Shown here: one piece after another, positions 1 through 4,692 of the stretch | Position numbering within the stretch: position 1 is the first letter of the stretch | Layout: each line of letters begins with the position of its first letter | Source of the DNA: Archaeoglobales archaeon | GTDB taxonomy: Archaea > Halobacteriota > Archaeoglobi > Archaeoglobales > Archaeoglobaceae | Direction of reading: 5' to 3' | DNA length: 9,047 nucleotides | Assembly (NCBI GenBank): GCA_003663055.1 | Contig: QMZF01000026.1 | Location: forward strand, 1-9,047 | Position numbers and translations under genes: made by a program | The notes under the pieces: generated by a model | What the model was told of the DNA's origin: nothing | Databases searched by the model: none | The model's input: only the letters and a program-made list of their open reading frames with translations

Positions 1-39
1 AGTCATTGTTTGAACAAATTTTTCGATTAAGTGCCCTGA

Positions 40-61
40 ATCCCCCTGATTCCCCGCTGTT
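40..61 (+). repeat. Direct-repeat block, copy 1
   Basis: Reads ATCCCCCTGA, one base, then TCCCCGCTGTT. The same two words recur in the same order at 2406-2415 and 2431-2441, separated there by 15 bases instead of one. The copies bracket the three winged-helix genes and the toxin-antitoxin pair. They may be remnants of a duplicated control region or an element junction; the sequence does not decide. Confidence 0.5.
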
Positions 62-74
62 ACGCTTTTTTTTG

Positions 75-90
75 ATTTCCCTAGGGAAAT
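75..90. promoter_or_regulatory. 16-bp perfect palindrome and TATA box of first winged-helix gene
   Basis: ATTTCCCTAGGGAAAT is a perfect 16-bp palindrome. It abuts the TATA element TTTTTTAA at 90-97, which is centred about 26 nt before the ATG at 120. A dimeric regulator bound here would cover the TFB/TBP site, so this is a plausible operator, perhaps for the encoded winged-helix protein itself. The regulatory role is inferred. Confidence 0.6.
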
Positions 91-119
91 TTTTTAATCC
101 AAATCCCTTATCAATTTTT

Positions 120-506
120 ATGGATAGAAGGAGGCTACCGAGAAAATACAAGCTGACTAGGGAGAAATACGAAAAGTATGCAAAATATAAAATTCCGAAA
201 GAGTTACCTCGAAAAATACTTACTCTAGCCCTAGTTGCTTGTTATATCGAGGTTGATGTCAGTGAGCTGGAAAGATCGTGGAAGTTCTTTGTGCCACACC
301 CTAAAAGCAGAGCTTTGCTGTGTCTAGATCTTATGAGGCTCCATGATAAGGGGGATATAAAAAGAGTTGGGAGAGGCAGGTACAGGCTCACCAAGACTGG
401 ACTCAAGAAGCTCAGGTACTACGACAAAAAAGTTGGTTTGCCCGAAGTAATACGTAATAGGATTAAGGTCTTGCTCGAAAAGGATATAAATCTAATAAAG
501 CTGTAA
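120..506 (+). CDS. Small winged-helix DNA-binding protein (paralog 1 of 3)
   Basis: A 128-residue basic protein of unnamed family. After a Lys/Arg/Tyr-rich N-terminus (residues 1-30) comes a helical segment (KILTLALVACY, 32-42), a PHPKSRALLCLDLMRLHDKG helix pair (59-78) and a wing of the form RVGRGRYRLTKTGL (82-95). A GLPEVIRNRIKVLL tail (106-119) follows. The same order of blocks recurs at 613-1128 and 1919-2281, so the three are paralogs. I chose ATG 120 over the in-frame codon at 6 because the TATA box (90-97) would lie inside the longer reading and the paralogs have no matching extension. It is expected to act as a small DNA-binding regulator, possibly autoregulated through the palindrome at 75-90. 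Target genes cannot be told from the sequence. Confidence 0.75.
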   Translation: MDRRRLPRKYKLTREKYEKYAKYKIPKELPRKILTLALVACYIEVDVSELERSWKFFVPHPKSRALLCLDLMRLHDKGDIKRVGRGRYRLTKTGLKKLRYYDKKVGLPEVIRNRIKVLLEKDINLIKL

Positions 507-599
507 AGTGTGAGTTTTTTGACGTATTTTTAGCAGGGATCTACCGAGAACCACGAAGGTAATCCGGCAAATGGAGACAAAATTTAATAAAGCATACAT

Positions 600-611
600 A
601 ACATGCATGTT
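600..611. promoter_or_regulatory. 12-bp palindrome at predicted transcript start of second winged-helix gene
   Basis: AACATGCATGTT is a perfect palindrome lying between the TATA element TTTAATAA (583-590) and the ATG at 613. It therefore sits at the predicted transcription start of a leaderless mRNA. Its sequence differs from the palindrome of the first gene, so if these are autoregulatory operators each paralog would have its own site. Confidence 0.5.
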
Positions 612-612
612 T

Positions 613-1128
613 ATGCCTCAGCGTGGAAAAGGTTATTATTGCAAACCTATAAAAGTACCTGAATATATAAGTATCAAAACAATCGCACTGGCTTTGCTAG
701 CGAAAAAGAATATTGAGAAGTATTTAGGAGGAGACAGCATTGGAGCTGCTGGCTACAAGGAAATTCTGGACGAGTTTAAGCTTTACGTACCACATTCAAG
801 GGCTTACGACATACTTTGCAGTTGCATGAAAAGTCTTAGGCAAATGGGAAGAGTTGCTAGGGTTGAGAGGGGTAAGTACGTGATCACCCCAACGGGGCTA
901 AGGGCTTTGAAGCGAATCGATGAAACTTACGGCCTTCCAGAGTCCCTTAAAGAGCCTATAGAGGATGTGCTCAATGATATCAAATGCAAACCAAGGGAGC
1001 GGTTTCTCCTCAGCGAAGAAGCCACAGAGCTCGCAAACAAGCTTTCAAAATTTACTGGAAAGAGCCTGAACCAGGTTGTGCTCGAAGCGCTCAGGCTTTA
1101 CGGGGGGTATTTGCGAGTTTTTCGGTAG
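613..1128 (+). CDS. Winged-helix protein fused to a ribbon-helix-helix-like domain (paralog 2 of 3)
   Basis: A 171-residue protein. Residues 20-115 repeat the layout of the first gene: a hydrophobic helix (IKTIALALLAKK, 21-32), YVPHSRAYDILCS (58-70), and a wing VARVERGKYVITPTGL (81-96) followed by YGLPESLKEPIEDVL. Unlike its paralogs it carries a tail at about 128-171. That tail has a short strand (RFLLS), a helix (EEATELANKLSKF), a TGKS turn and a second helix (NQVVLEALRLY), which is the pattern of MetJ/Arc-type ribbon-helix-helix domains common in antitoxins. Start choice: the TATA element at 583-590 places the transcript start near 612, which favours ATG 613 over the in-frame ATG at 571. 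The stop codon lies one base from the tumA stop of the opposite strand, so the two transcripts converge. Function is inferred as DNA binding. Confidence 0.72.
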   Translation: MPQRGKGYYCKPIKVPEYISIKTIALALLAKKNIEKYLGGDSIGAAGYKEILDEFKLYVPHSRAYDILCSCMKSLRQMGRVARVERGKYVITPTGLRALKRIDETYGLPESLKEPIEDVLNDIKCKPRERFLLSEEATELANKLSKFTGKSLNQVVLEALRLYGGYLRVFR

Positions 1129-1129
1129 T

Positions 1130-1513
1130 TTACACGGGTATGCTAATTTTGATCTCATCGTAGGCCACAATGGGCCTCTTCTTGTCCCTCTTATCCCTAA
1201 CCTCCTCAAACTCAACGAAGCCGAGAAGCTTTAGGTACTCCAAATCCTTAACCACGGAACTTCTATCCCTGCCAAGCAGCTTTGCTAGTTCGTAGATGCT
1301 TTCCGGCTGCTTTTCCTTTATTGTGTGGAGGATCCTCAGTCTCTCAGGAGTTAGAACCTTTCTGAGAACGTCGAGGCTTTCGACGACGATCTTCTCGCCG
1401 CCGAGCTCCCCCAGCTCCTCGCCCCTCTCAATCCTTCTGAAAGCTTCGGCTATCTCGTTAAAATCCTCTTCGAGGGGTCTCACTACAACCTTGATCTCCT
1501 TAACCTTTATCAT
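1130..1513 (-). CDS. tumA: TumA-like antitoxin, HVO_A0114-type winged-helix DNA-binding protein
   Basis: A 127-residue protein with a charged N-terminal part (1-55, rich in Glu/Arg) and a winged-helix domain at about 56-115. Its recognition region reads SIYELAKLLGRDRSSVVKDL (72-91), followed by LEYLKLLGFVEF. This matches the HVO_A0114-type DNA-binding family that accompanies TumE toxins. It would neutralise the toxin and repress the shared promoter. ATG 1513 overlaps the end of the toxin gene by 14 bases, and a strong GGAGG-type ribosome site (minus strand, about 1521-1527) precedes it. As the distal gene of the operon it therefore uses Shine-Dalgarno initiation, whereas the toxin appears leaderless. 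Family assignment rests on motif reading and gene order; biochemical details are not visible. Confidence 0.75.
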   Translation of the reverse strand: MIKVKEIKVVVRPLEEDFNEIAEAFRRIERGEELGELGGEKIVVESLDVLRKVLTPERLRILHTIKEKQPESIYELAKLLGRDRSSVVKDLEYLKLLGFVEFEEVRDKRDKKRPIVAYDEIKISIPV

Positions 1514-1808
1514 ACAGCTCCCTCCTCAGCCTTTTTACATCCTCTTGGAACGTTTTAACGAGCTCATTCCAGCTGCTGAAGCTAATTCCCTCCTCTTTAT
1601 CGAAGTAATGCCTGTGATGCCCCTTCCCCCTTTCGTTGTCGTATCCGAGTATCCTTCTAGCCCCTTTCTCGTCAACCTTGATGTAGACCATGGAGTACTT
1701 GACGCCTTCGGGGAAGTCTTCGGATTTCGGCACCTTCCAGATCTTTATTTCCATAATGTCTCCTTCTGGAAAGATTCTCTTGGCATGGTAGAGCAGCTTC
1801 GTCAACAA
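1500..1808 (-). CDS. tumE: TumE-like toxin (DUF6516 family)
   Basis: A 102-residue protein with the block IKIWKVPKSEDFPEGVKYSM (21-40) and the strongly conserved-looking GYDNERGKGHHRHY (55-68), followed by a helical C-terminus rich in Arg/Glu. This pattern fits TumE/DUF6516 toxins, which are encoded just upstream of an HVO_A0114-type antitoxin as seen here. The His/Arg/Asp cluster at 56-68 is the probable functional core. The mode of toxicity is not evident. I chose TTG 1808 because a TATA element (ATATTTAA, 1829-1836) is centred 24-25 nt before it, and because residues LLYHAKRIFPEGDI look like domain rather than leader. ATG 1754 would delete them. The second TTG at 1805 is also possible. Confidence 0.75.
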   Translation of the reverse strand: MLTKLLYHAKRIFPEGDIMEIKIWKVPKSEDFPEGVKYSMVYIKVDEKGARRILGYDNERGKGHHRHYFDKEEGISFSSWNELVKTFQEDVKRLRRELYDKG

Positions 1809-1833
1809 TATGTGGTGTATGAAACCACATATT
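1807..1833. promoter_or_regulatory. Operator-like inverted repeat over the tumEA promoter
   Basis: AATATGTGGT (1807-1816) and ACCACATATT (1824-1833) form a perfect 10-bp inverted repeat with a 7-base spacer. On the minus strand it runs from the TATA element (1829-1836) to the TTG start codon at 1808. A repressor bound here would block both TBP and the start site. This is where autoregulation by the TumA-type antitoxin would be expected. Confidence 0.7.
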
Positions 1834-1870
1834 TAACTTTTGCAGTTCCGAATCGAAACCGCTTCGAGCT

Positions 1871-1914
1871 CGCTTCAAAAAGCGAAAAGTTAATTTTCCA
1901 AGCCGCACTAGTGC
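1871..1914. promoter_or_regulatory. Promoter of third winged-helix gene with two small dyads
   Basis: The TATA element TTAATTTT (1890-1897) is centred about 26 nt before ATG 1919. The dyad CGCTT-caaa-AAGCG (1871-1884) lies upstream of it, and the perfect palindrome GCACTAGTGC (1905-1914) lies between the box and the start codon. Like the other two paralogs, this gene thus has a palindrome within its core promoter. The 110-bp region also contains the divergent tumEA promoter. Confidence 0.55.
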
Positions 1915-1918
1915 AGCT

Positions 1919-2281
1919 ATGTTCAAACCTCTCTACAAGTGGCCAAAAGATTTGAGTAAGAAGTTACTCGTGGCTTTTATAGCGGGTTACTTAAACTACG
2001 GCGGAGAACCGGTGAGACCTAAAGATATCTATGAGATTTACCGTGGCTTCTTTCCCTCCGATCCACCAGGTCGAGTTAGGCATTACATAACACGGCTCAA
2101 ACCCGGGCACCTAAGAAGAATAAAAAGGGGTTTTTACGAGGTAACCTACTCCGGCTGGAAGTACCTTAGCTACATGTATTTGCTCAAGCAACCGCCCTTG
2201 CCAGAATTCATGAAAAATGTCCTCGAGGAAGTTGTGAGATACTATCCTCCTTACGGCTTGGAGATTAAGATTAAGAAATGA
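1919..2281 (+). CDS. Small winged-helix DNA-binding protein (paralog 3 of 3)
   Basis: A 120-residue protein with the common blocks: KWPKDLSKKLLVAFIAGYL (7-25), PPGRVRHYITRLKPG (49-63), the wing LRRIKRGFYEVTYSGWKYL (65-83) and a C-terminal PPLPEFMKNVLEEVV. The wing is the best-matched part to the genes at 120-506 and 613-1128 (consensus R-x-x-R-G-x-Y-x-x-T-x-x-G). It is slightly shorter than the others and lacks the ribbon-helix-helix tail. ATG 1919 sits 25-26 nt after the TATA element, so a leaderless transcript is likely. It diverges from tumEA across 110 bp. Its stop codon overlaps the start of a 45-codon ORF (ATGA), suggesting coupled translation. Expected role: local transcription regulator. 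Confidence 0.75.
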   Translation: MFKPLYKWPKDLSKKLLVAFIAGYLNYGGEPVRPKDIYEIYRGFFPSDPPGRVRHYITRLKPGHLRRIKRGFYEVTYSGWKYLSYMYLLKQPPLPEFMKNVLEEVVRYYPPYGLEIKIKK

Positions 2282-2415
2282 TGAAGGATGAAGCTTCGTC
2301 TAAAAAAGAGGTTGTGGTGAAAGTTGGTCTGGAAACCCTACTGCCCGAGCTTAGGGAAGTCGTATTATCGAAGTCAACCCTTCTCTTTACGTTCCTTAAA
2401 GAATCATCCCCCTGA
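2278..2415 (+). CDS. Small hypothetical ORF coupled to paralog 3
   Basis: A 45-codon reading frame starts with ATG ATG, overlapping the previous stop by four bases (ATGA), and ends at TGA 2413. The translation contains KKEVVVKVGLETLLPELREV, a strand-then-helix pattern reminiscent of the N-terminal part of VapB-like or ribbon-helix-helix antitoxins, then SKSTLLFTFLKESSP. There is no separate ribosome site. Its position corresponds to that of the ribbon-helix-helix tail of the second paralog, so it could be a detached or decayed equivalent. Whether it is expressed is uncertain. Its last 10 bases are one half of the direct-repeat block shared with 40-49. Confidence 0.4.
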   Translation: MMKDEASSKKEVVVKVGLETLLPELREVVLSKSTLLFTFLKESSP

Positions 2416-2441
2416 GGAATTTCCCGCTAATCCCCGCTGTT
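2406..2441 (+). repeat. Direct-repeat block, copy 2
   Basis: ATCCCCCTGA (2406-2415) and ATCCCCGCTGTT (2430-2441) recur from 40-61, here separated by GGAATTTCCCGCTA, which itself contains a partial third word (TCCCGCT). The left part lies inside the end of the 45-codon ORF, so the block was probably not constrained as coding sequence. Confidence 0.5.
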
Positions 2442-2480
2442 CTATACCAACTACAATAAGCTATCTTAAATAACGACACT

Positions 2481-2528
2481 TCTTTACGTTTCTATTAGAA
2501 ATATGCATTTCCATTGGAAACGTAAAGA
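2481..2528. repeat. Long hairpin A
   Basis: TCTTTACGTTTC (2481-2492) pairs perfectly with GAAACGTAAAGA (2517-2528). Pairing continues inward as TATTAGAAAT against ATTTCCATTG with two mismatches and one G-T, closing on the loop ATGC (2503-2506). The outer motif CTTTACGTT also occurs at 2385-2393, inside the 45-codon ORF. Confidence 0.7.
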
Positions 2529-2566
2529 TTTAGAGGAGCCTCCTCTGTTTTTGATTATATACAGAA

Positions 2567-2610
2567 CTTTAGTTCTCTAAAGGTGATGCGTCTCCATCGG
2601 AGAACCAAAG
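2567..2610. repeat. Long hairpin B, related to hairpin A
   Basis: CTTTAGTTCTC (2567-2577) pairs with GAGAACCAAAG (2600-2610) apart from one A-C mismatch, with weaker pairing inside. Compared with hairpin A, arm positions 6, 7 and 9 are changed on both sides with pairing kept (C-G to G-C, G-C to T-A, T-A to C-G). The right halves share the core ATGC, TCCAT and CAAAG/TAAAG words. Confidence 0.6.
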
Positions 2611-2735
2611 ATGTTATACTGACTAAGTATTTAAGTAAAATCAAATTTTTGATATTGATATCAAAAACTTTATTTCTCTTTTAGAGAGAAAAATAATTAT
2701 AAAATATTTATATATTCTGCTAAATTTGGTGCATA

Positions 2736-2811
2736 ATAAATGTTATGCACTGTAGCACTGTAGGTTAATGATGTTTAACCTACATTTTCGATTACTAGAT
2801 GGTAATCGAAA
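2736..2811 (+). ncRNA. Candidate short two-hairpin transcript
   Basis: A TATA element TTTATATA (2707-2714) would start transcription near 2736 by the spacing seen elsewhere in this window. The following 75 bases hold an 8-bp tandem repeat (GCACTGTA twice, 2747-2762) and two adjacent perfect 10-bp hairpins with 6-base loops (2759-2784 and 2786-2811). There is no matching protein frame beyond a 7-codon one. This is a suggestion only. Confidence 0.2.
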
Positions 2812-2849
2812 TGATAAGTGAATTTTATATTATCTATTGAAAATTAGTT

Positions 2850-3590
2850 CTAATAGGCGTTGTTATCGATGGGTATTATTATGCCTTTCTTAAACTTATT
2901 AAGGTCAATCCACATCGGCGCGCTGGGATCATCTTTCAGCGGATGTACGTTTAACCATCTCGATACGTATGGCAAAGAAAAGCTGAGGTGAGGACTTCTC
3001 CGAAACGTCTTGCTCCTTCTTATTTCCACCCTGATGCCCCATGCATCTCTGATGAAATCACCGACCGTGAGAGTTAGTACCTCTTCAACCCTGCACGCTA
3101 AGTCAAGGTGGCACATGATCAAAGCGGGGTCCTTGTCGTTCATCGCAACGCTAACGAGTCTCATGACTTCATCGACCGTAAGCAAATCGTCCCTCGTGAG
3201 CTCGTTATCCTTCGGCTCCTTTCTCTTTATCTTAGCCGCTAAATCCTCTCTTCCCAAAAATCTTAGAAAGTACTTCAGAGCTTTCTTGAACTCGTTGACG
3301 GTGCTCAGTTTTAGTCCTGAAAGTTCCAGTTCCGCTAGGATCTCTTCTATCCTCTCTTCGTCGAGTTCAGCTAGGTTAACTTCAAACCTCTCGCACAGCA
3401 ATCTCAGGCTTTTGAGCTCCCTCTCAATTCTTGCAAGGCTCAAACCCTTTGCAAGCCTGTGGTTTTTGTAGCGCAGGATTAGTTTCTTGTTCTCCTCTGA
3501 AATCCTGCTTTTCTTGAGCAGGGAAATCTCCTTTTGCAGCTCTTTCTCGTAATCGATACTCCGCCACCTTTCCATGTCGACCTTAAGCAC
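2850..3590 (-). pseudogene. Tyrosine recombinase (integrase), C-terminally truncated
   Basis: The 246 residues contain an N-terminal helical core-binding domain (about 35-115, LSLARIERELKSLRLLCERF) and the start of the catalytic domain. The first catalytic Arg is present in LDLACRVEEVLTLTVGDF (R167), and the beta-hairpin Lys in RRSKTFRRSP is the likely K194. The reading then stops after FKKGIIIPIDNNAY. The H-x-x-R box, the His/Trp box and the nucleophilic Tyr, all essential in the family, are absent; intact members are usually around 300 residues or more. None was found in the frames of the adjoining 100 bases. GTG 3590 is preceded by TATATA (3614-3619) at 26 nt. It begins 72 bases from the 3' end of tRNA-His, typical of an integrase that used this tRNA as attachment site. 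It may be a dead gene, or it may retain only DNA binding. Confidence 0.8.
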
Positions 3591-3620
3591 AACCCCATCT
3601 TCTCCAGAACGAGTATATAA

Positions 3621-3653
3621 GGGGTCAAAGTTTGTCCCTGTGCCTTTGACCCC
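3621..3653. promoter_or_regulatory. 10-bp inverted repeat between tRNA-His and the integrase promoter
   Basis: GGGGTCAAAG (3621-3630) and CTTTGACCCC (3644-3653) form a perfect inverted repeat with a 13-base spacer. It starts directly beside the integrase TATA element (3614-3619) and ends 8 bases from the tRNA 3' end. It could be an integrase or excisionase arm site, an operator for the integrase promoter, or a hairpin ending the tRNA transcript. Confidence 0.55.
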
Positions 3654-3661
3654 TTTCTTAG

Positions 3662-3733
3662 GGCCCGGACCGGGATTCGAACCCGGCTCCTGGGATCCAC
3701 AGTCCCAGAGGATAACCTCTACCCCATCCGGGC
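3662..3733 (-). tRNA. tRNA-His (anticodon GTG)
   Basis: The minus strand folds as a cloverleaf. The acceptor arm GCCCGGA pairs with TCCGGGC. The anticodon arm is TGGGA, loop CTGTGGA, TCCCA, giving anticodon GTG. The T arm is CCGGG with loop TTCGAAT. The discriminator is C73, and the preceding base would give G-1 opposite it, both hallmarks of tRNA-His. CCA is not encoded and there is no intron. A TATA element on the minus strand (AAAATTTAAA, 3761-3770) lies about 26 nt before the expected transcript start near 3739. It is the likely integration site of the element to its left. Confidence 0.95.
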
Positions 3734-3806
3734 CATCGGCTAAGCAACTTTCACTCTGGGTTTAAATTTTTTGCTGAGAGTTATGTAGAGTTAGCGTTAA
3801 AGCAAA

Positions 3807-4622
3807 TCAGAGGTAAAGTATATCTAGAGGTGGCTTTTTGAACAGCCCTCTTTCTTCGGCCATCGAATATAGTGCTTCAAGCCCCCTGACAACGCTTTCT
3901 GGCATCTCGTAGGTGTAATCGTTGACGTACATAAGGGCAAATTTTTTTGCGAGTTCCTTTTCAAGCCCCCTTGAGTACTTCATAGCGTACTCTATAGCCT
4001 CATCTGTGTTCCTCAGCGCGTAATCGATGCTGGCTCGCATAGCCTTCAAAAACGCTCGCTGCTGCTCCTCTGGTATGTCCCTTCTTATGACGTTCAAGCC
4101 CAATGGGAGCGGGAGAGAGGTTTTATCGTACCACCACTCCCATAAATCGAGTATCTTAACCAATCCATGCATTTCGTAGGTTATCTGACCTTCATGGATG
4201 AGCAAGCCAGCATCGACATCCCCCCTCTTAACGGCGGGAATTATTTCGTCAAACTTCATCTCGACAGGCTCGAAATCATCGACGGCTAAGCTAAGCAATA
4301 GGCTGGCGGTAGTGTACTTTCCTGGAATTGCTATCTTTTTCCCTTGAAACTCGATCTTCTTATTTGCCACAACTATCGGGCCGTATCCATCACCAACGCT
4401 CGCTCCGGCTGAAAGAATCCTGTACTTTTCGTGGAGGTATGCGTATGCATGGGCTGATATGGCTGTAACGTCGAGTTTAGCTTCAAAGGCCATTTTGTTG
4501 AGGGTTTCTATATCCTCGATAACGTGATCCAGTTCAAACGGCAGCGTGATCTTTCTGGAACTCATGGCGTAGAACATGAACGCGTCATCCACATCTGGTG
4601 TATGGGCAATTGTTAAAGCCAT
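3807..4622 (-). CDS. mqnD: 1,4-dihydroxy-6-naphthoate synthase
   Basis: A 271-residue protein of the MqnA/MqnD periplasmic-binding-like fold. It cleaves cyclic dehypoxanthinyl futalosine to 1,4-dihydroxy-6-naphthoate in the futalosine route to menaquinone. Visible signatures are the N-terminal IAHTPDVDDAFMFYAM (5-20), TAISAHAYAYL (53-63), the SAGASVGDGYGPIVV segment (71-85), GKYTTASLLL (101-110) and the LIHEGQITYE motif, whose H143 corresponds to the proposed catalytic His of the family. WEWWYDKTSLPLPLG follows in the second lobe. The length is normal. ATG 4622 lies 25 nt after a TATA element on the minus strand (GTTATTTAAC, 4643-4652). It diverges from the DUF531-kptA operon. Other menaquinone genes are not in the window. 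The enzyme is cytoplasmic and fits a respiring, menaquinone-using archaeon. Confidence 0.9.
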   Translation of the reverse strand: MALTIAHTPDVDDAFMFYAMSSRKITLPFELDHVIEDIETLNKMAFEAKLDVTAISAHAYAYLHEKYRILSAGASVGDGYGPIVVANKKIEFQGKKIAIPGKYTTASLLLSLAVDDFEPVEMKFDEIIPAVKRGDVDAGLLIHEGQITYEMHGLVKILDLWEWWYDKTSLPLPLGLNVIRRDIPEEQQRAFLKAMRASIDYALRNTDEAIEYAMKYSRGLEKELAKKFALMYVNDYTYEMPESVVRGLEALYSMAEERGLFKKPPLDILYL

Positions 4623-4642
4623 GCAGCAAGCGAAGCTAGGCA

Positions 4643-4673
4643 GTTAAATAACTTTTGCGAGAAGATATAAAGC
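4643..4673. promoter_or_regulatory. Divergent promoter pair, mqnD and DUF531-kptA
   Basis: Two TATA elements sit back to back in the 70-bp gap: GTTATTTAAC on the minus strand (4643-4652) for mqnD and GATATAAAG on the plus strand (4664-4672) for the DUF531 gene. Each is centred about 25 nt from its start codon, so both transcripts should be leaderless. The mqnD box is itself a small dyad (AGTTA-aa-TAACT, 4642-4653). Confidence 0.65.
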
Positions 4674-4692
4674 ACTGCGAAAAGTAAACTGT

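Larger units (their letters stand above)
2481..2811. repeat. Array of consecutive inverted repeats in a gene-free AT-rich region
   Basis: This is the core of the gene-free stretch 2416-2849. Direct reading gives dyads at 2481-2528 (22-pair arms, imperfect), 2532-2546 (AGAGGAG/CTCCTCT), 2563-2576 (AGAACT/AGTTCT), 2567-2610 (11-bp outer arms, one mismatch) and 2646-2667 (TTTTTGATAT/ATATCAAAAA, loop TG). They continue at 2673-2691 (TTTCTCT/AGAGAAA), 2729-2750 (GTGCATAA/TTATGCAC), 2759-2784 (TGTAGGTTAA/TTAACCTACA) and 2786-2811 (TTTCGATTAC/GTAATCGAAA). Most arms differ in sequence, so this is not a CRISPR or simple iteron array. No credible ORF is present. Possible roles are a structured RNA, a cluster of protein sites near an element origin or attachment region, or a mosaic of insertion debris. 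The recombinase gene is cut off at its right edge. Confidence 0.75.

Noticed and set aside
6..119. N-terminal extension of the first winged-helix gene
   Set aside because: It would contain the TATA box and the 16-bp palindrome, and has no counterpart in the two paralogs.
1296..1955. Plus-strand open frame of 219 codons
   Set aside because: It is antisense to the tumE/tumA genes, is Ser/Leu/Pro-rich in the manner of a shadow frame, and runs through the mapped divergent promoters.
2481..2811. CRISPR array
   Set aside because: The repeated units are inverted repeats with different sequences and irregular spacing; there is no fixed direct repeat with unique spacers.
2800..2890. Programmed frameshift or continuation of the integrase in another frame
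   Set aside because: Minus-strand translations of all frames here give no H-x-x-R, His/Trp or Tyr boxes and quickly meet stops.
3010..3471. Plus-strand 153-codon frame
   Set aside because: It is antisense to the integrase, Ser/Leu-rich, and has no promoter at the spacing used by real genes here.
1..3660. Second copy of the tRNA-His 3' end as far attachment site
   Set aside because: I looked for the T-arm and acceptor sequence in the window and found only the tRNA itself; a far copy would have to lie outside.
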